From NCBI GenBank assembly GCA_044360075.1, contig JBIKLA010000017.1, positions 1-64,000 of the forward strand: a DNA stretch of 64,000 bases, written 5' to 3'. The DNA is from OMII01 sp947467385. GTDB lineage: Bacteria > Bdellovibrionota_C > UBA2361 > OMII01. The notes under the pieces were generated by a model. It ran no database searches. It had not been told where the DNA came from and worked only from the letters and a program-made list of their open reading frames with translations. The position numbers were made by a program, and so were the translations under genes. The first letter of the stretch is position 1. Each line of letters opens with the position of its first letter. This document shows, in pieces, positions 37,601-46,286 of this stretch.

Positions 37601-38479
37601 CTCAAAGTGCTGCGAGCGATAATTCATGATCACGAGGTCGGCGGCACTGAGGTACTCTCCAACCTGCTCATCCGGCACAAACGTATTGATGAAAGACACA
37701 TGGTCTGTAACCCCACTTCGGTTTACCAGTTCCCGCAGGGCCCGCATGTATGCCGCGCTGTTTGGGTCATCGGCTCGAGTCTCGCCGATGATTACTCCGC
37801 GAGCAGGTAAGCCCCGCTCACGAAGGTGCGAGACCGCCTCAACGACGGACTCAAGGCCCTTGTGCGGCTGTACAAACCCGAATGTAATGAGCAAATACTC
37901 GCCGTTGGCGATGCCGAGCTGATTGCGCAGGGCGCGCCGCGCATCTGGGCTGATTTCCGGGCGGACAAGCACGCCGTGCGGAACGACCTCAACTGCATCG
38001 GGCATTGCGCCGTTTGCAATGGCCTCGAGCCGGTTCTCCGGCGTATGCACGAGGATGCGGTCGGCGCCGGCGACAAGGGTTGAGAGATCCTCGCCCAGCG
38101 TAAAGAGGTTATGGAGCTGGACGACTACCCGAACTCCCCGGCCGCGCATGCGCTGAAGAAATTTGCTGAATGTGCCGGGATGGAAAAAACGCGCCTGACA
38201 ATTGATGTGGAGGACCGAGATTCCGGCGCGTTCGACCTCTGCCTCAAGCTGCTGATAGTCGTCAACCTGGTCGGCCGGCCGAACCCTGCTCCAGCACCGC
38301 CGAACGAAGCCCTCATCGGATGGCACAGCAGCCTCCGTCCGCTCGGCAAAGACTGTGAAATCAAGCCCGAGCCTTTGAAGCTCTTGAAGCATGTAGTGCG
38401 CATATGTGGCGAGACCACACGACTGATTCCAGGGGGTGATGAAGCCGACTCTGCCGGCAAAGGATCTCTCTTTGTTCAT
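34625..38479 (-). CDS. Two-glycosyltransferase and TPR fusion protein
   Basis: The 1,284-residue protein holds two complete GT4-type glycosyltransferases in series, at about 1-385 and 410-790. The first has GLATYAHYMLQ and the acceptor/donor loops FGFVQPHKGLESVVEA and FEASGACALAVGAGA. The second has VGRLESRKNQLMLLKAL and YELPGLVSLEAAAHGK, the usual donor-nucleotide Glu motif. The C-terminal third is tetratricopeptide repeats in two blocks, at about 830-1035 and 1100-1275, split by a Ser/Pro linker. The enzyme probably adds two sugars to a protein or lipid while the TPRs hold the target. fliS and other transferase genes upstream suggest flagellin or another surface protein as acceptor; this is an inference. 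Confidence 0.88.
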   Translation of the reverse strand: MNKERSFAGRVGFITPWNQSCGLATYAHYMLQELQRLGLDFTVFAERTEAAVPSDEGFVRRCWSRVRPADQVDDYQQLEAEVERAGISVLHINCQARFFHPGTFSKFLQRMRGRGVRVVVQLHNLFTLGEDLSTLVAGADRILVHTPENRLEAIANGAMPDAVEVVPHGVLVRPEISPDARRALRNQLGIANGEYLLITFGFVQPHKGLESVVEAVSHLRERGLPARGVIIGETRADDPNSAAYMRALRELVNRSGVTDHVSFINTFVPDEQVGEYLSAADLVIMNYRSQHFEASGACALAVGAGAAVLTSLAPAMMTFGDAVWHMTSGYPVGLSAELVLTNQILQGEIRSRARAYAERHSWQQIARQLAAKYAELVPAASAAIQRPAPESRTTRESAVKNEVYRGSGKPVRVLIQNRPNTFTQRGGDTVLVEKISQGLAVRGYEVRVDVEGLQNAADYDLVHLFNFATPKLTEHFAQRAKAAGRPFVVTSLYEDLPQFHTQSHAVARSLMEYVSSGQRQEWWQANKVDVRAVAPAARFPADWIAQHASAILANGSGEAAALKRDFPAAETIRTVHVGHETGMLGDASLFERTYGVRDFVLCVGRLESRKNQLMLLKALEESELTVVLAAGGFSYQPDYDGTVRNFKRRGKTVIADRLSPEMLSAAYAACRIHVLPSWYELPGLVSLEAAAHGKNIVATRTGTTENYLGDRAFYCHPWDEESIRSSVLAAFHAPVTEGLVDMARSYTWERAVDETIAEYEAVLGIKADAALPDPVAAAEPVVPSFGVYDMSMSVSEVEEMLEQGEAAAKAMEFERAEQVLRAVQALDPNSPRVLKSLGAVMLAQSRCDEARRLFDQALEVSPADSKVLTGRGMCEAISGHPAKALPYLEKSLDVAPDNLVALHQLLECSYQLDQYEQAEKRLKRYLACAPEDAEMRYCLAGCLYKMGELTECREHLSAVLAAKPEHVGGQELKEKAERLMSEQQGATVAVAAHSAIAETEALTPAFSTEVLAGLSQRIQDWKISGSAEASPTVVITQPAAKSPSPAVPSVSPGESVEERIACVESLKRSGKLTQAKEVLDTMLPGAGLTTAQEEMVSCLNAEFKVIMGELEEAARIYNKLLDRNPHFSRALCGQGALAAEAQEWGTAQAFFETSLDYNPSYDVAIAGLGLCKMVANKPEEAFNLFRRAATINPENYRAVLGVLQLGYPLKRYQEMESLLLSYLKLYPSNIDMTYSLAGLLFSQGKISQARIEVEKILESSPKHEPALELREILVRAQTSPTVMM

Positions 38480-39071
38480 TGATTGCTCACCTCGATGCGA
38501 TTGCGTATGCGCCCCGCTGATTAGTCCAACCGCTACAAAAAGGGTTTTTACCTAACGAGTTAGGATGCAGGCCGGGCCCCGAGAGCCCCGAAATCTTTTT
38601 GTGCTTCGGCCAGTCCCGCCACCCGATCAGCAGGTCCTAACCGATTGATACAACGCACGAATTGCTTAATCGATAGCATCCAAAGGAGGCGCTTGAAGAC
38701 CACATTTCTCAGCCACGCGAATCCTTTTCTTGTGCCAGGCCGTCAAAACAACGAGGACGATATTCGTCGGTTCCGTTGACGCGATTGAAAAGCGATCGCC
38801 TGAGCGGAATAGGTTGATAAGGTTACGAAGGTTTTTTCAGGTTTGTAGTCTCGTATGAGATTTTAACCGTTTTCACTGTTATCGTTCTTTCCGGTTCTTA
38901 CTGTTTTCAAAGCCTATTCTGCTCAAATTTTCCCTCTCGCCTTTCGTCTTCAGGTATCAAGCCTAAAAACATCGCGCCAACGCGCACCTGGGTGTCGCCA
39001 AAATGCAGAAAGGGCGCCCGGAAAGTATATCTCTCCAAGCGCCCTCCAGCTTTGCTTTTATGCAGCTCGTC
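38480..39071. other. Non-coding gap, AT-richer, between two minus-strand genes
   Basis: No gene was found. It should hold the promoter of the 34625-38479 gene. Near its upstream end AGGGCGC (39011-39017) can pair with GCGCCCT (39039-39045) just after the 39072 stop. On the minus strand this hairpin is followed by a T-rich stretch, so it is a weak terminator candidate. Confidence 0.35.
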
Positions 39072-39680
39072 TTATGGGGCCGCGGTAACCTGAACCTCGC
39101 GGGCCACCTTCCTACACGTGTCCTCAAGCTTGTCGAGCTTCGGCTCGAGATCTTTTTCCAAGCTCTCACCGAGTGCCCACCATGACTGGTACATCTGCTG
39201 CTGGCAGATCTTCTTGCAGGTCTCGGAGATATCCTGCACTTCAGACGAGATATCGAGCTTTGAGCGCGAGCTCTCAGGCACAAGCTGCAGCAACGTACCG
39301 TACCACTCGAAAAAAGCCTTGAGCGTATCGACAGCGACCTTCAGCCGCTTGTTCCCCATGACGCTGTCGCCGTCCTGAAAGCCCTTGCGGGCATCACGAA
39401 ACTCGAAAAAGCACGAGCGAACAACGGAGGAAGCCTCCTGGATACGGTCGGAAACATAAATATCAGGTCGGCCCGAGGCGAAATCCAGCACCTCCCCCTG
39501 AAGCTGCGAGGGTGCCATCATCCACTCCTCGTCGCGCATGTCACGACCATCGAGAAGGATCTCTGTCACCATGTGCTCCGGATCAATCGAAGATTTTACG
39601 AGCTCAATAAGGTCAGCAAACGTCTGCACCCGCTCAACAGGCAAGCCCAAACCCTGTCCATTTACTCGCACTTGAACCAT
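39072..39680 (-). CDS. Unknown protein with a ubiquitin-like N-terminus
   Basis: The 202-residue protein is not from a family I recognise. Residues 1 to about 50 (VQVRVNGQGLGLPVERVQTF, then LIELVKSS, then VTEILLDGRDM) have the strand-strand-helix-strand rhythm of a beta-grasp fold. Residues 75-200 are helical, with two Cys-containing segments (ETCKKICQQQMYQSWW). It starts 23 bp after the GT9-like gene, so it is the third gene of a run that begins with the methyltransferase fusion. A role in handling the glycosylated or exported protein is possible but only inferred from position. Confidence 0.75.
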   Translation of the reverse strand: MVQVRVNGQGLGLPVERVQTFADLIELVKSSIDPEHMVTEILLDGRDMRDEEWMMAPSQLQGEVLDFASGRPDIYVSDRIQEASSVVRSCFFEFRDARKGFQDGDSVMGNKRLKVAVDTLKAFFEWYGTLLQLVPESSRSKLDISSEVQDISETCKKICQQQMYQSWWALGESLEKDLEPKLDKLEDTCRKVAREVQVTAAP

Positions 39681-39703
39681 ATAGCCTCGTATCGATTACG
39701 CGT

Positions 39704-41350
39704 TTAATCGCCCCGAAAGTAGCTTCCAAACTTAACGCACCGGCGCTCCAGGTCCTGGTACGCCCGGTACATTTGAGATGCGAGTTCCAGGGCATCAGTT
39801 CCCTTTAAATTCTCCTTGGCAAACAGGAACATGCGGCTCAGTGACCCCAGGGGGCCAAACTGAAATCCCAACCCTTCAATATGATGGTCTAATTCAGTGA
39901 GCTGACCGTTTATCTCTCCAAGCCGAGCTGCAGGCACCGAAACATCCCGGATACCATCCTGAAGGCGCCCGATGAGCTCCTGGCCCCGCTGGGCGCACGC
40001 CACGATCTCTTGAAGCCCAGACAGCCCGTCCTCAACAACCGCTAACTTGGAGGGCTTCGCCTCGGCAACCGGGAACCGGTATCCTCCGAGGTCATCAAGC
40101 CACAGCTTTCGGTAGGCGCGCCGAAATCGGGCGAACGTGTCGCCCGCACCCCCGTTCAGCTGCACAAGATCACAGAAGCCGTTGTCGTCAAAGGCCGAGC
40201 GGTAGACGATAACCCTCGATGGATCCGCAAAGTCTTGCGGCACCTCAATCACCTCTCCCTTTAGGCGCGCTATCGTCAGGTACGCAACGAGCTCAGGCGT
40301 AATCGTGTCGTGGCAATCAGGGCGTCCACAGCTCTTGTTCGGATTGCACGGCCCACATCCGATGACGGGCTGCAGCACAATATTTCCCTCGCTGTAGGGA
40401 CCGGTCTCAAATCCGAACGCCGACGCGAGGAACATCGAGATGACAGGTGTGCCCACTGCCACTGCCATGTGCATCGGGCCAGTGTCTCCTGTCACGAGGA
40501 TGTCTGCGAGCTGCAGCATCGCTGCCAGCTGCGGTATCGAGGTCCTGCCGACGAGCGAGACCACGTTCGGAGACGCACATCCCGCCACGATTGGATCGAC
40601 GATTGCGGCCTCCTTCGGGGCTCCGGTTAGTACCACTCGTGCGTTGTGCTCATGCACAAGCTTCTTGATGAGCTCGATGAACCTCTGCGGTGCCCATTGC
40701 CGCTTGCCCTGGCTGGCGCCAGCTTGCACGGCGATGAGGGGCCCAGAGTTCGTGAACGGCGCCTTCTCAAGTATCTCTTCGCAGAAGGATCGGCTCTTCG
40801 GGTCAACATTGATGAGGAGCTTGTGGGGATGCTGCTCCACGTCTGCTGAGCAGCGGAAGACGTCCACGAGGTTGAGCGAATTATACTGCCTATTTTGGTG
40901 AAACACCGAGGTGGCAAAGAGCTGGGCCCAGGATGACTCGATAATGCGGCAGCCCTGGTCATCCGAGGTCCATCCCCCATTGCGCCCAATTCCGACGAGG
41001 CTCAAGAGCAGCGCCGTGTAGGCAGACGAAGACATGTTGAGGCAGTAGTCGAACTTCTCGCTGCGCAGCCGTTCCACGATCTCGCTCACGTACTCGTACG
41101 CGTCGATAATGCCGTCCCCCTCCCTATCGAGGCTCCTGCACACAAGCCCTAGATCAAGTCCGATGACCTCATCGATATTTGGGATGACGTGGCACACGTC
41201 CACAAACTGCCTCTCTACAAGGACCGTGATGTGACATGCCGGGTTCTCTGCCTTAATTCCGGCTATCGTCGGGGTGGCTTGAAGCATGTCGCCAAGCCGC
41301 GTGATGTTGACGAGAAGAACTTTGCTCTTGTCCGGGTATCGCCGAATCAT
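39704..41350 (-). CDS. GT9 (heptosyltransferase-like) glycosyltransferase with C-terminal extension
   Basis: Residues 1 to about 365 have the glycosyltransferase family 9 layout. The N-terminus is KVLLVNITRLGDMLQATPTI. IAVQAGASQGKRQWAP matches the usual W-P stretch, and LVTGDTGPMHMAVAVGTPVI is the donor-site motif. These enzymes transfer heptose or related sugars from ADP- or NDP-sugars. A Cys cluster (CGPCNPNKSCGRPDC) near 340 is common in the family. The last 170 residues are helical and not part of standard members of about 350 residues. Placement directly after the methyltransferase-glycosyltransferase gene (3-bp gap) suggests a shared acceptor rather than LPS core. Confidence 0.85.
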   Translation of the reverse strand: MIRRYPDKSKVLLVNITRLGDMLQATPTIAGIKAENPACHITVLVERQFVDVCHVIPNIDEVIGLDLGLVCRSLDREGDGIIDAYEYVSEIVERLRSEKFDYCLNMSSSAYTALLLSLVGIGRNGGWTSDDQGCRIIESSWAQLFATSVFHQNRQYNSLNLVDVFRCSADVEQHPHKLLINVDPKSRSFCEEILEKAPFTNSGPLIAVQAGASQGKRQWAPQRFIELIKKLVHEHNARVVLTGAPKEAAIVDPIVAGCASPNVVSLVGRTSIPQLAAMLQLADILVTGDTGPMHMAVAVGTPVISMFLASAFGFETGPYSEGNIVLQPVIGCGPCNPNKSCGRPDCHDTITPELVAYLTIARLKGEVIEVPQDFADPSRVIVYRSAFDDNGFCDLVQLNGGAGDTFARFRRAYRKLWLDDLGGYRFPVAEAKPSKLAVVEDGLSGLQEIVACAQRGQELIGRLQDGIRDVSVPAARLGEINGQLTELDHHIEGLGFQFGPLGSLSRMFLFAKENLKGTDALELASQMYRAYQDLERRCVKFGSYFRGD

Positions 41351-41353
41351 GCG

Positions 41354-44125
41354 CTACGCTCCCTCCCCGGTTCGGCTCGGCCGAAGGATATGCTTCTTGA
41401 CGTGGAACAGAAACATGAGCTTCTGCTCAGTCTCAGAGAGCTTTCCCCTGCCCGAAACTATATCCGAAGCGAGCGCATCGAGGGTCGGCTGCTCGCCCCG
41501 CTCGCGCGCGAGCAGGCACCGATTCGAGAGCTCCTCATGCGACTTGCTTCGCTCAATCATCTTGCTCCATGGGCTGGCCTGCTCGCGAGCAGTCAGCTGC
41601 TGAAACTTGCTTGCGTAGATAACTCCAAGCATCTGCTCGATGCGCTTCTCGTAGGTGTGCTCCCGAAGGGCGCGCGCCCGAGAGCGCTCAGCGATCGCCG
41701 CGCGCTCCTCTGGGTGCGCCCGGTAATGCTCAATCTTGGCGAGCAGGTCGGGCAGATCCTTGAACGTCACCACGTCGCGGCCCGGCTCGAAGCATTCTGA
41801 CAGGAGGGTTCTCTCGTCAACCAGCTGAAACGCCCCGCAAGCCGCAAGCTCAAAGGTGCGGGGGTTTATAAAGTCCCCGTTTGGCTCTACCCCGTCCCGC
41901 TCACTGCTGGAGTGCAGGTTGAGGTTGATGGCTGATGCGTTGAAGATCTTGATGTACTCCTCCGGTGAGATGCGCCTTCCCTCCTCCTGGACGAGCGTGC
42001 TAAATGGCCGGCACGTAGGCCACTCGCTTCCCCAGATCTTAAACGGTAGGTGCGCAAGCGACGCGAACATCTGCTGGCGGTTGTGGTATCCAGCGCCAAC
42101 GAATGAAACTTCGGATCCCCAGTGGGCTGATTCCTCGGGCGTGACAACGATCGGGCGGTGCAGGAGCGGATCGCATGCCGTCGGCAGGTAGTGAACCTCC
42201 CCGGCCCCGGCCTTGCGTATTACCTCAAGGCACTCTCCCTTCTGGATCGTAAACACAAAGTCGTAAAACTTCGCCATATCTCGCCAGTAGGTAAAGCGCA
42301 GATAATCTTCAACGAACCACAGCACCGTAATGACTCCACGCTTGCGCATCTCGGTCAGGAAGCGCGGCGATGCTGGCGCCTGAGCCATGCAGATGAGCAC
42401 GTCTATCGGCTTTTCCTCGAAATTCTCAATCAGCGCGGTGGTGAGCGAATCGACATACGCCGAACGAGCCACAGCACGCCTTACGTCACCCCGAACAAGC
42501 TCATCAAGCAGCTCATAGCCCTTGTTAAATCCGCTCATGTCGAGCCCACGGGAGCGCTGCCCAAGGCGCCCCAGCGCGCCCTGCGTGTAGTACCCGGTCG
42601 GTATCGTGCCGCCCTGGAGGGGCCCAAGCACGGCGATGCGCGGATGGAGCGTCGATAGGCCGCGCTTCATCGCAAGCTGCGCCTGAAGCGGCTTTACTGC
42701 CTCTGCGTCCAGAAGTGAATTATACGGCCGAATGATAAGCTCCGCAGGCTCCTCAAGGAGCCGCATGTCCGGCGGGCTGATCTCGAGGCCGCTTAGGTTT
42801 CTGAGGCAGCTGGTCAGGTCGCGCGCAGATAGCGCGGCCCTGAGCGCATGAACGCTCGGCTCATAACAGGTAACCGGCTTGCCCGTTACCTTCTGCAGCT
42901 CCTCCACGTGGTAGCCGCCACCAAACCCAACCACAACAATCGTGGCAGTGCTTTCAAGCCGCTTGTCCTGCAGCGCACGGGATACCCAGGCTGCGGCCGC
43001 CTGAACCGGCTTGTCGGGATGGTCGAGGCATGTGGACTCGCGCCATACGACTGGACCCTGAATGGTCTCAGTAACCCGAACGCCGACTTCCTCATGTGGG
43101 GGCAAAGCCACAAGCGCCTCATATGCGCGTGGGAACTTCTCACGCACAATCTGCATGTTCGCAGCGAAGAGAGTCTCGTGCTGCACAGCTAACCTGCGCG
43201 CCCCCTGTGCCGTGCGAGCCAGCACTCTATCGAGGATGTCACGAACATCGATGGTAGTAGCGCGGCAGCACGTATCAACATACGCGAGGATACGCTTTGC
43301 TCTCTCTTCGTCACCTTCATCAGCAACGGCCGACGCATACTCGATTGTGGCTAACGTTTCGATGTCGGGTGGAGGCTGGCCGGATGGCATCTCCCCTTCC
43401 CGGCTTTCCTCAAGCGCCGACGCGATTTCGGCAAGTGATGCGGCACCACGCTCCGAAGGTCGAAGCGTCAGCAGGAATGTCTCAATGCCATGCGCCTGGA
43501 GCGCCCCCCCAAGAAGCGGCAACACCGGCTGCGTTTCAGAGCAGGAGAAGCCGGCAAGGCGGAATGCCTCCCGAACCTGCGCGCGGCCATAGCAACGCGG
43601 CCTTAGGAGCTCATCCCCGGACAGCACTATTTCATCGCCGAGAAAGAGCTGAAGCCGCATTATGCCCTCGGGCTTGAGGATACGGCGAGCTTCCGTGAGA
43701 TACGAAGCAACCGCCAAGGGAGGCATGGTAGAGAGCGCTGAAAAGCTCCAGATGAAGTCAACCGATCCGCCCGGTATCGGCCGCAGGTCAAGATGAGCGC
43801 TTAGCGCCAGCTCGACACGGGAATTCGGGCCGATGAGCGCACGTGCCTTATTGATTGAGAGCTCCGAGAGGTCGACTCCGATTACTCTCCCGAACCTCTT
43901 CGAGGCCGCGCGCAGCATGCGCCCGACGCGGCATCCGATCTCAACTGCACACAGCCCCTCTCCGGTCGGAACCCCTTTGGCTATCGCGCCGAAGTCTCGC
44001 TCGCCGCTTTGCCAGAGAAGGCTCTCATCGCCAAGAGCTTGGCCCGCCGCCAAACGCACGTCCGCGCCGAGCCCACGCTCGCTCTCAAGCTTCATCTGCT
44101 GCGCTAGTTTTTCGATCTCACCCAT
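41354..44125 (-). CDS. Fusion: SAM methyltransferase, MptE-like region and CgeB-type glycosyltransferase
   Basis: The 923-residue protein has at least three parts. Residues 1 to about 215 form a class I methyltransferase (CAVEIGCRVGRMLRAASKRFGRVIGVDLS, then SVDFIWSFSALSTMP), shown here only in short pieces such as VEIGCRVGRML. Residues about 290-500 resemble the DUF115/MptE-like region found in flagellin-modifying Maf proteins (VVVGFGGGYHVEELQ, RNLSGLEI). Residues about 540-860 are a CgeB-like glycosyltransferase (FVEDYLRFTYWRDMAKFYDF, then EVSFVGAGYHNRQQMFASL, then INPRTFELAACGAFQLVDE). Maf-like plus CgeB-like modules close to fliS suggest a flagellin sugar-transfer enzyme with a methylation step. 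The module assignment is by motif only. Confidence 0.8.
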   Translation of the reverse strand: MGEIEKLAQQMKLESERGLGADVRLAAGQALGDESLLWQSGERDFGAIAKGVPTGEGLCAVEIGCRVGRMLRAASKRFGRVIGVDLSELSINKARALIGPNSRVELALSAHLDLRPIPGGSVDFIWSFSALSTMPPLAVASYLTEARRILKPEGIMRLQLFLGDEIVLSGDELLRPRCYGRAQVREAFRLAGFSCSETQPVLPLLGGALQAHGIETFLLTLRPSERGAASLAEIASALEESREGEMPSGQPPPDIETLATIEYASAVADEGDEERAKRILAYVDTCCRATTIDVRDILDRVLARTAQGARRLAVQHETLFAANMQIVREKFPRAYEALVALPPHEEVGVRVTETIQGPVVWRESTCLDHPDKPVQAAAAWVSRALQDKRLESTATIVVVGFGGGYHVEELQKVTGKPVTCYEPSVHALRAALSARDLTSCLRNLSGLEISPPDMRLLEEPAELIIRPYNSLLDAEAVKPLQAQLAMKRGLSTLHPRIAVLGPLQGGTIPTGYYTQGALGRLGQRSRGLDMSGFNKGYELLDELVRGDVRRAVARSAYVDSLTTALIENFEEKPIDVLICMAQAPASPRFLTEMRKRGVITVLWFVEDYLRFTYWRDMAKFYDFVFTIQKGECLEVIRKAGAGEVHYLPTACDPLLHRPIVVTPEESAHWGSEVSFVGAGYHNRQQMFASLAHLPFKIWGSEWPTCRPFSTLVQEEGRRISPEEYIKIFNASAINLNLHSSSERDGVEPNGDFINPRTFELAACGAFQLVDERTLLSECFEPGRDVVTFKDLPDLLAKIEHYRAHPEERAAIAERSRARALREHTYEKRIEQMLGVIYASKFQQLTAREQASPWSKMIERSKSHEELSNRCLLARERGEQPTLDALASDIVSGRGKLSETEQKLMFLFHVKKHILRPSRTGEGA

Positions 44126-44322
44126 GGATCATTCCGGAGCCTCATCTGCCGTCGGGCGCCCGTTGGCGCTCGACATCTCCCCCGCTCGTGCCCTAAGCGT
44201 CTGATAGATAGGGGGATTCCGGAATTAGGATGCGCCGCGGGCTGACAGCGCTGCCAAAATCGTTGCGCTTCCCCCCTGTCTAGAGGCGAATTCGCAAATA
44301 CCTGCAATTACTTGACTTTCGA

Positions 44323-44775
44323 CTACAGGGCGACCTGTAGCTTGCGCAGTGCCTCGCCGATTTTCTCAGCTTCAGCCGACTCCGAGAGGCCTGCCTCGTC
44401 CGCCTTTCCTTCGATAATCTCGCGGTAGGCCGAGTAGACGGTGTCGATCAACCCAATGACCTTCGTTATCCGCTCCGGGTCTCGATACAGGTTGGCTTCA
44501 CTCAGGTAGAAGAGCATGAAGTCATAGAGGCGATCGAGGTCGCGCGCGATCGACCCGCCCTTCTCAAAATCGAGCGTATTCATCAGCTCGGCGATAATCG
44601 CCTGCCCCTTGCTCAGGTAGCGGCAGAATTTCGGAATATCTTTTTCCTCGAGCCCTACGACAGAGAGCTTCAGAAACTTGATGGCACCCTCGTACATCAT
44701 CAGGAGCAGGCGACCACGATCCGTTGTGGTGATTTGAACTGTCTGGTACGCGTCGTGCGGGTTCTTGCCGTACAT
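44323..44775 (-). CDS. fliS: Flagellar export chaperone FliS
   Basis: The 150-residue protein has the FliS pattern: an N-terminal NPHDAYQTVQI, then LLLMMYEGAIKFL, and later LDFEKGGSIARDLDRLYDFM and LYRDPERITKVIGLID. The family is about 125-140 residues. FliS caps the C-terminal helix of flagellin in the cytoplasm and delivers it to the flagellar export gate. fliC and fliD, its usual neighbours, are absent here. About 200 bp downstream on the same strand a run of modification-type genes begins, which ties that region to flagellin. Confidence 0.93.
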   Translation of the reverse strand: MYGKNPHDAYQTVQITTTDRGRLLLMMYEGAIKFLKLSVVGLEEKDIPKFCRYLSKGQAIIAELMNTLDFEKGGSIARDLDRLYDFMLFYLSEANLYRDPERITKVIGLIDTVYSAYREIIEGKADEAGLSESAEAEKIGEALRKLQVAL

Positions 44776-45063
44776 AAAGGGTTTAATCCTCGGTTTAAGA
44801 GCTCGTCGTTTCAGCCTGCCTCGGGTGCCCAGTGGGTCGCCCTTTTCACAACCAAACAGACCTTCGTAAAACTGCTAACCCGTCCTTGGATTATCCGCCG
44901 CGCGCTTCCTAACGTTCATGCATCGGCGGGAACAGCGTACCCGGCGTTGATTTACTATCTCGCCTGTAAGTGAAGTATCGGCGGAGAAACGCCGTGCTTG
45001 AGGGAAAAAAGAGTGTGCAAAAATGGGAAGCGATCGAGCCCCTTACTCTAGGCAAAATTTTCC

Positions 45064-45870
45064 CTATACGGACTGAAGCTCCCGCGCGCGGCGCAGCGCC
45101 GCGCGAACCGCATCACGAACATGCTCAGCCGCAACCCGCTCCTCCAGGACTGAAAGGGCAGCAGCTGTGGTTCCGTTAGGCGAGGTGACGCGCTGCCTGA
45201 GCGTTGTGAAGGTCTCGTCAGAGCCCTCAAGGACGCTTACCGCTCCCTTGAAGGTCTGCAGCACGAGCGCATGCGCGTCATGGCGCGAAAATCCCGACTC
45301 TATCGCGACATTTTCTAGCTGCTCGGCCAGCCAGCACAGGTAGGCCGGCCCGCTTCCCGCTACAGCTGTGGCGACGTCGATAAGCTCTTCGCGCTCCACG
45401 CGCCACGCCTTTCCACACGAGTTGATGATTGCCGAGACATGCCCTATCTCTTCCACCGAGAGCCCCTCTGGGATGAACACCGCTGACGCGCTCTCCTGAA
45501 AGGCCGCCCCGAGGTTCGGCATGGCCCTAATGATCTTCTGGGTCCCCAGAAGCGCCTGGAGCCTATGGCACGGCACCCCCGCCATACAGGAGAGCACCAC
45601 CACGTCAGGCGAGATGATGGGCCTGAGGCCCTCACAGGCGCCCTGCGCGTCTTGCGGCTTGACGGTCAGAACGACCACGTCACCTGCCCCAAGCTGAAGG
45701 CCGGCAGGAACCTCTGCCTCAACTCGGCACCCATAGCGCTGGGCAAGGTAATCCCTGTCCTTTTCCGCCCGCTCAATCAGTATAACATCCTCAGAACGGT
45801 ACGAAGCCGCCAGCAGGCTGTCAGCAACTGCCTTGCCAAGGTTGCCGACCCCGACGAGAGCTACCGTCAT
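45064..45870 (-). CDS. proC: Pyrroline-5-carboxylate reductase
   Basis: The 268-residue protein has the normal family length. The N-terminal NADP site is VALVGVGNLGKAVADSLL, followed by VVVLTVKPQDAQ, the invariant IIRAMPNLGAAFQES region, and a C-terminal VAGSGPAYLCWLAE with VTSPNGTTAAALSVLEE. It makes the last step of proline synthesis, reducing 1-pyrroline-5-carboxylate. Its start overlaps... in the sense that the yggX stop region and proC start share 4 bp (45867-45870), so the two genes are translationally coupled, with yggX upstream. Confidence 0.96.
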   Translation of the reverse strand: MTVALVGVGNLGKAVADSLLAASYRSEDVILIERAEKDRDYLAQRYGCRVEAEVPAGLQLGAGDVVVLTVKPQDAQGACEGLRPIISPDVVVLSCMAGVPCHRLQALLGTQKIIRAMPNLGAAFQESASAVFIPEGLSVEEIGHVSAIINSCGKAWRVEREELIDVATAVAGSGPAYLCWLAEQLENVAIESGFSRHDAHALVLQTFKGAVSVLEGSDETFTTLRQRVTSPNGTTAAALSVLEERVAAEHVRDAVRAALRRARELQSV

Positions 45871-46151
45871 TGGCGCCTTCCCCGCTCTGAATTTTCAACT
45901 TCGGCCACCGCCCCGTCCTCAAGCCCAAGGAAGCGCATCATCTGGTCCACCAGGACCTTGTAGTCCCGTGGGTCACCCATATTGAGTCGGTATTCGTTGA
46001 GGACCTTAATCTGGACATCCTTGTTCCATTGGTCCCACGCCTCTTGTGAAACCTTCTCGAAGATCTTCGTCCCGATATCACCCGCAAAGGGCGGCTTCTC
46101 AAGGCCCGGGAGCTCGCGCTTAAATTTTGAGCAGAGTACTGTTCTTGCCAT
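45867..46151 (-). CDS. yggX: YggX-like Fe(II)-trafficking / oxidative-damage protection protein
   Basis: The 94-residue protein fits the family size. It has the conserved Cys7 near the N-terminus (ARTVLCSKF), then GLEKPPFAGDIG, the helix SQEAWDQWNKDVQIKVLNEY and the C-terminal MRFLG. YggX protects labile Fe-S clusters and limits Fe-driven oxidative damage. It is first in a two-gene unit with proC, a pairing whose logic is not obvious. Confidence 0.94.
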   Translation of the reverse strand: MARTVLCSKFKRELPGLEKPPFAGDIGTKIFEKVSQEAWDQWNKDVQIKVLNEYRLNMGDPRDYKVLVDQMMRFLGLEDGAVAEVENSERGRRQ

Positions 46152-46286
46152 GATGCTAAACCCCTAAATGAGCAACTTGCCCCGGAATACTCTCATGCTT
46201 TTTGCCCCCTGTCATGTGCGCCTGAGCACCCCAAAGGGCGGGTGTGCCACAAAGGCCCGAAATCGGATAGAGTATGGCTTCTCGGC

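Noticed and set aside
34402..38577. Shared 13-mer ATGCAGGCCGGGC upstream of the PrkA-like gene and of the two-glycosyltransferase gene
   Set aside because: Several chance 13-mer matches are expected in 64 kb, distances to the two starts differ, and no longer similarity surrounds it.
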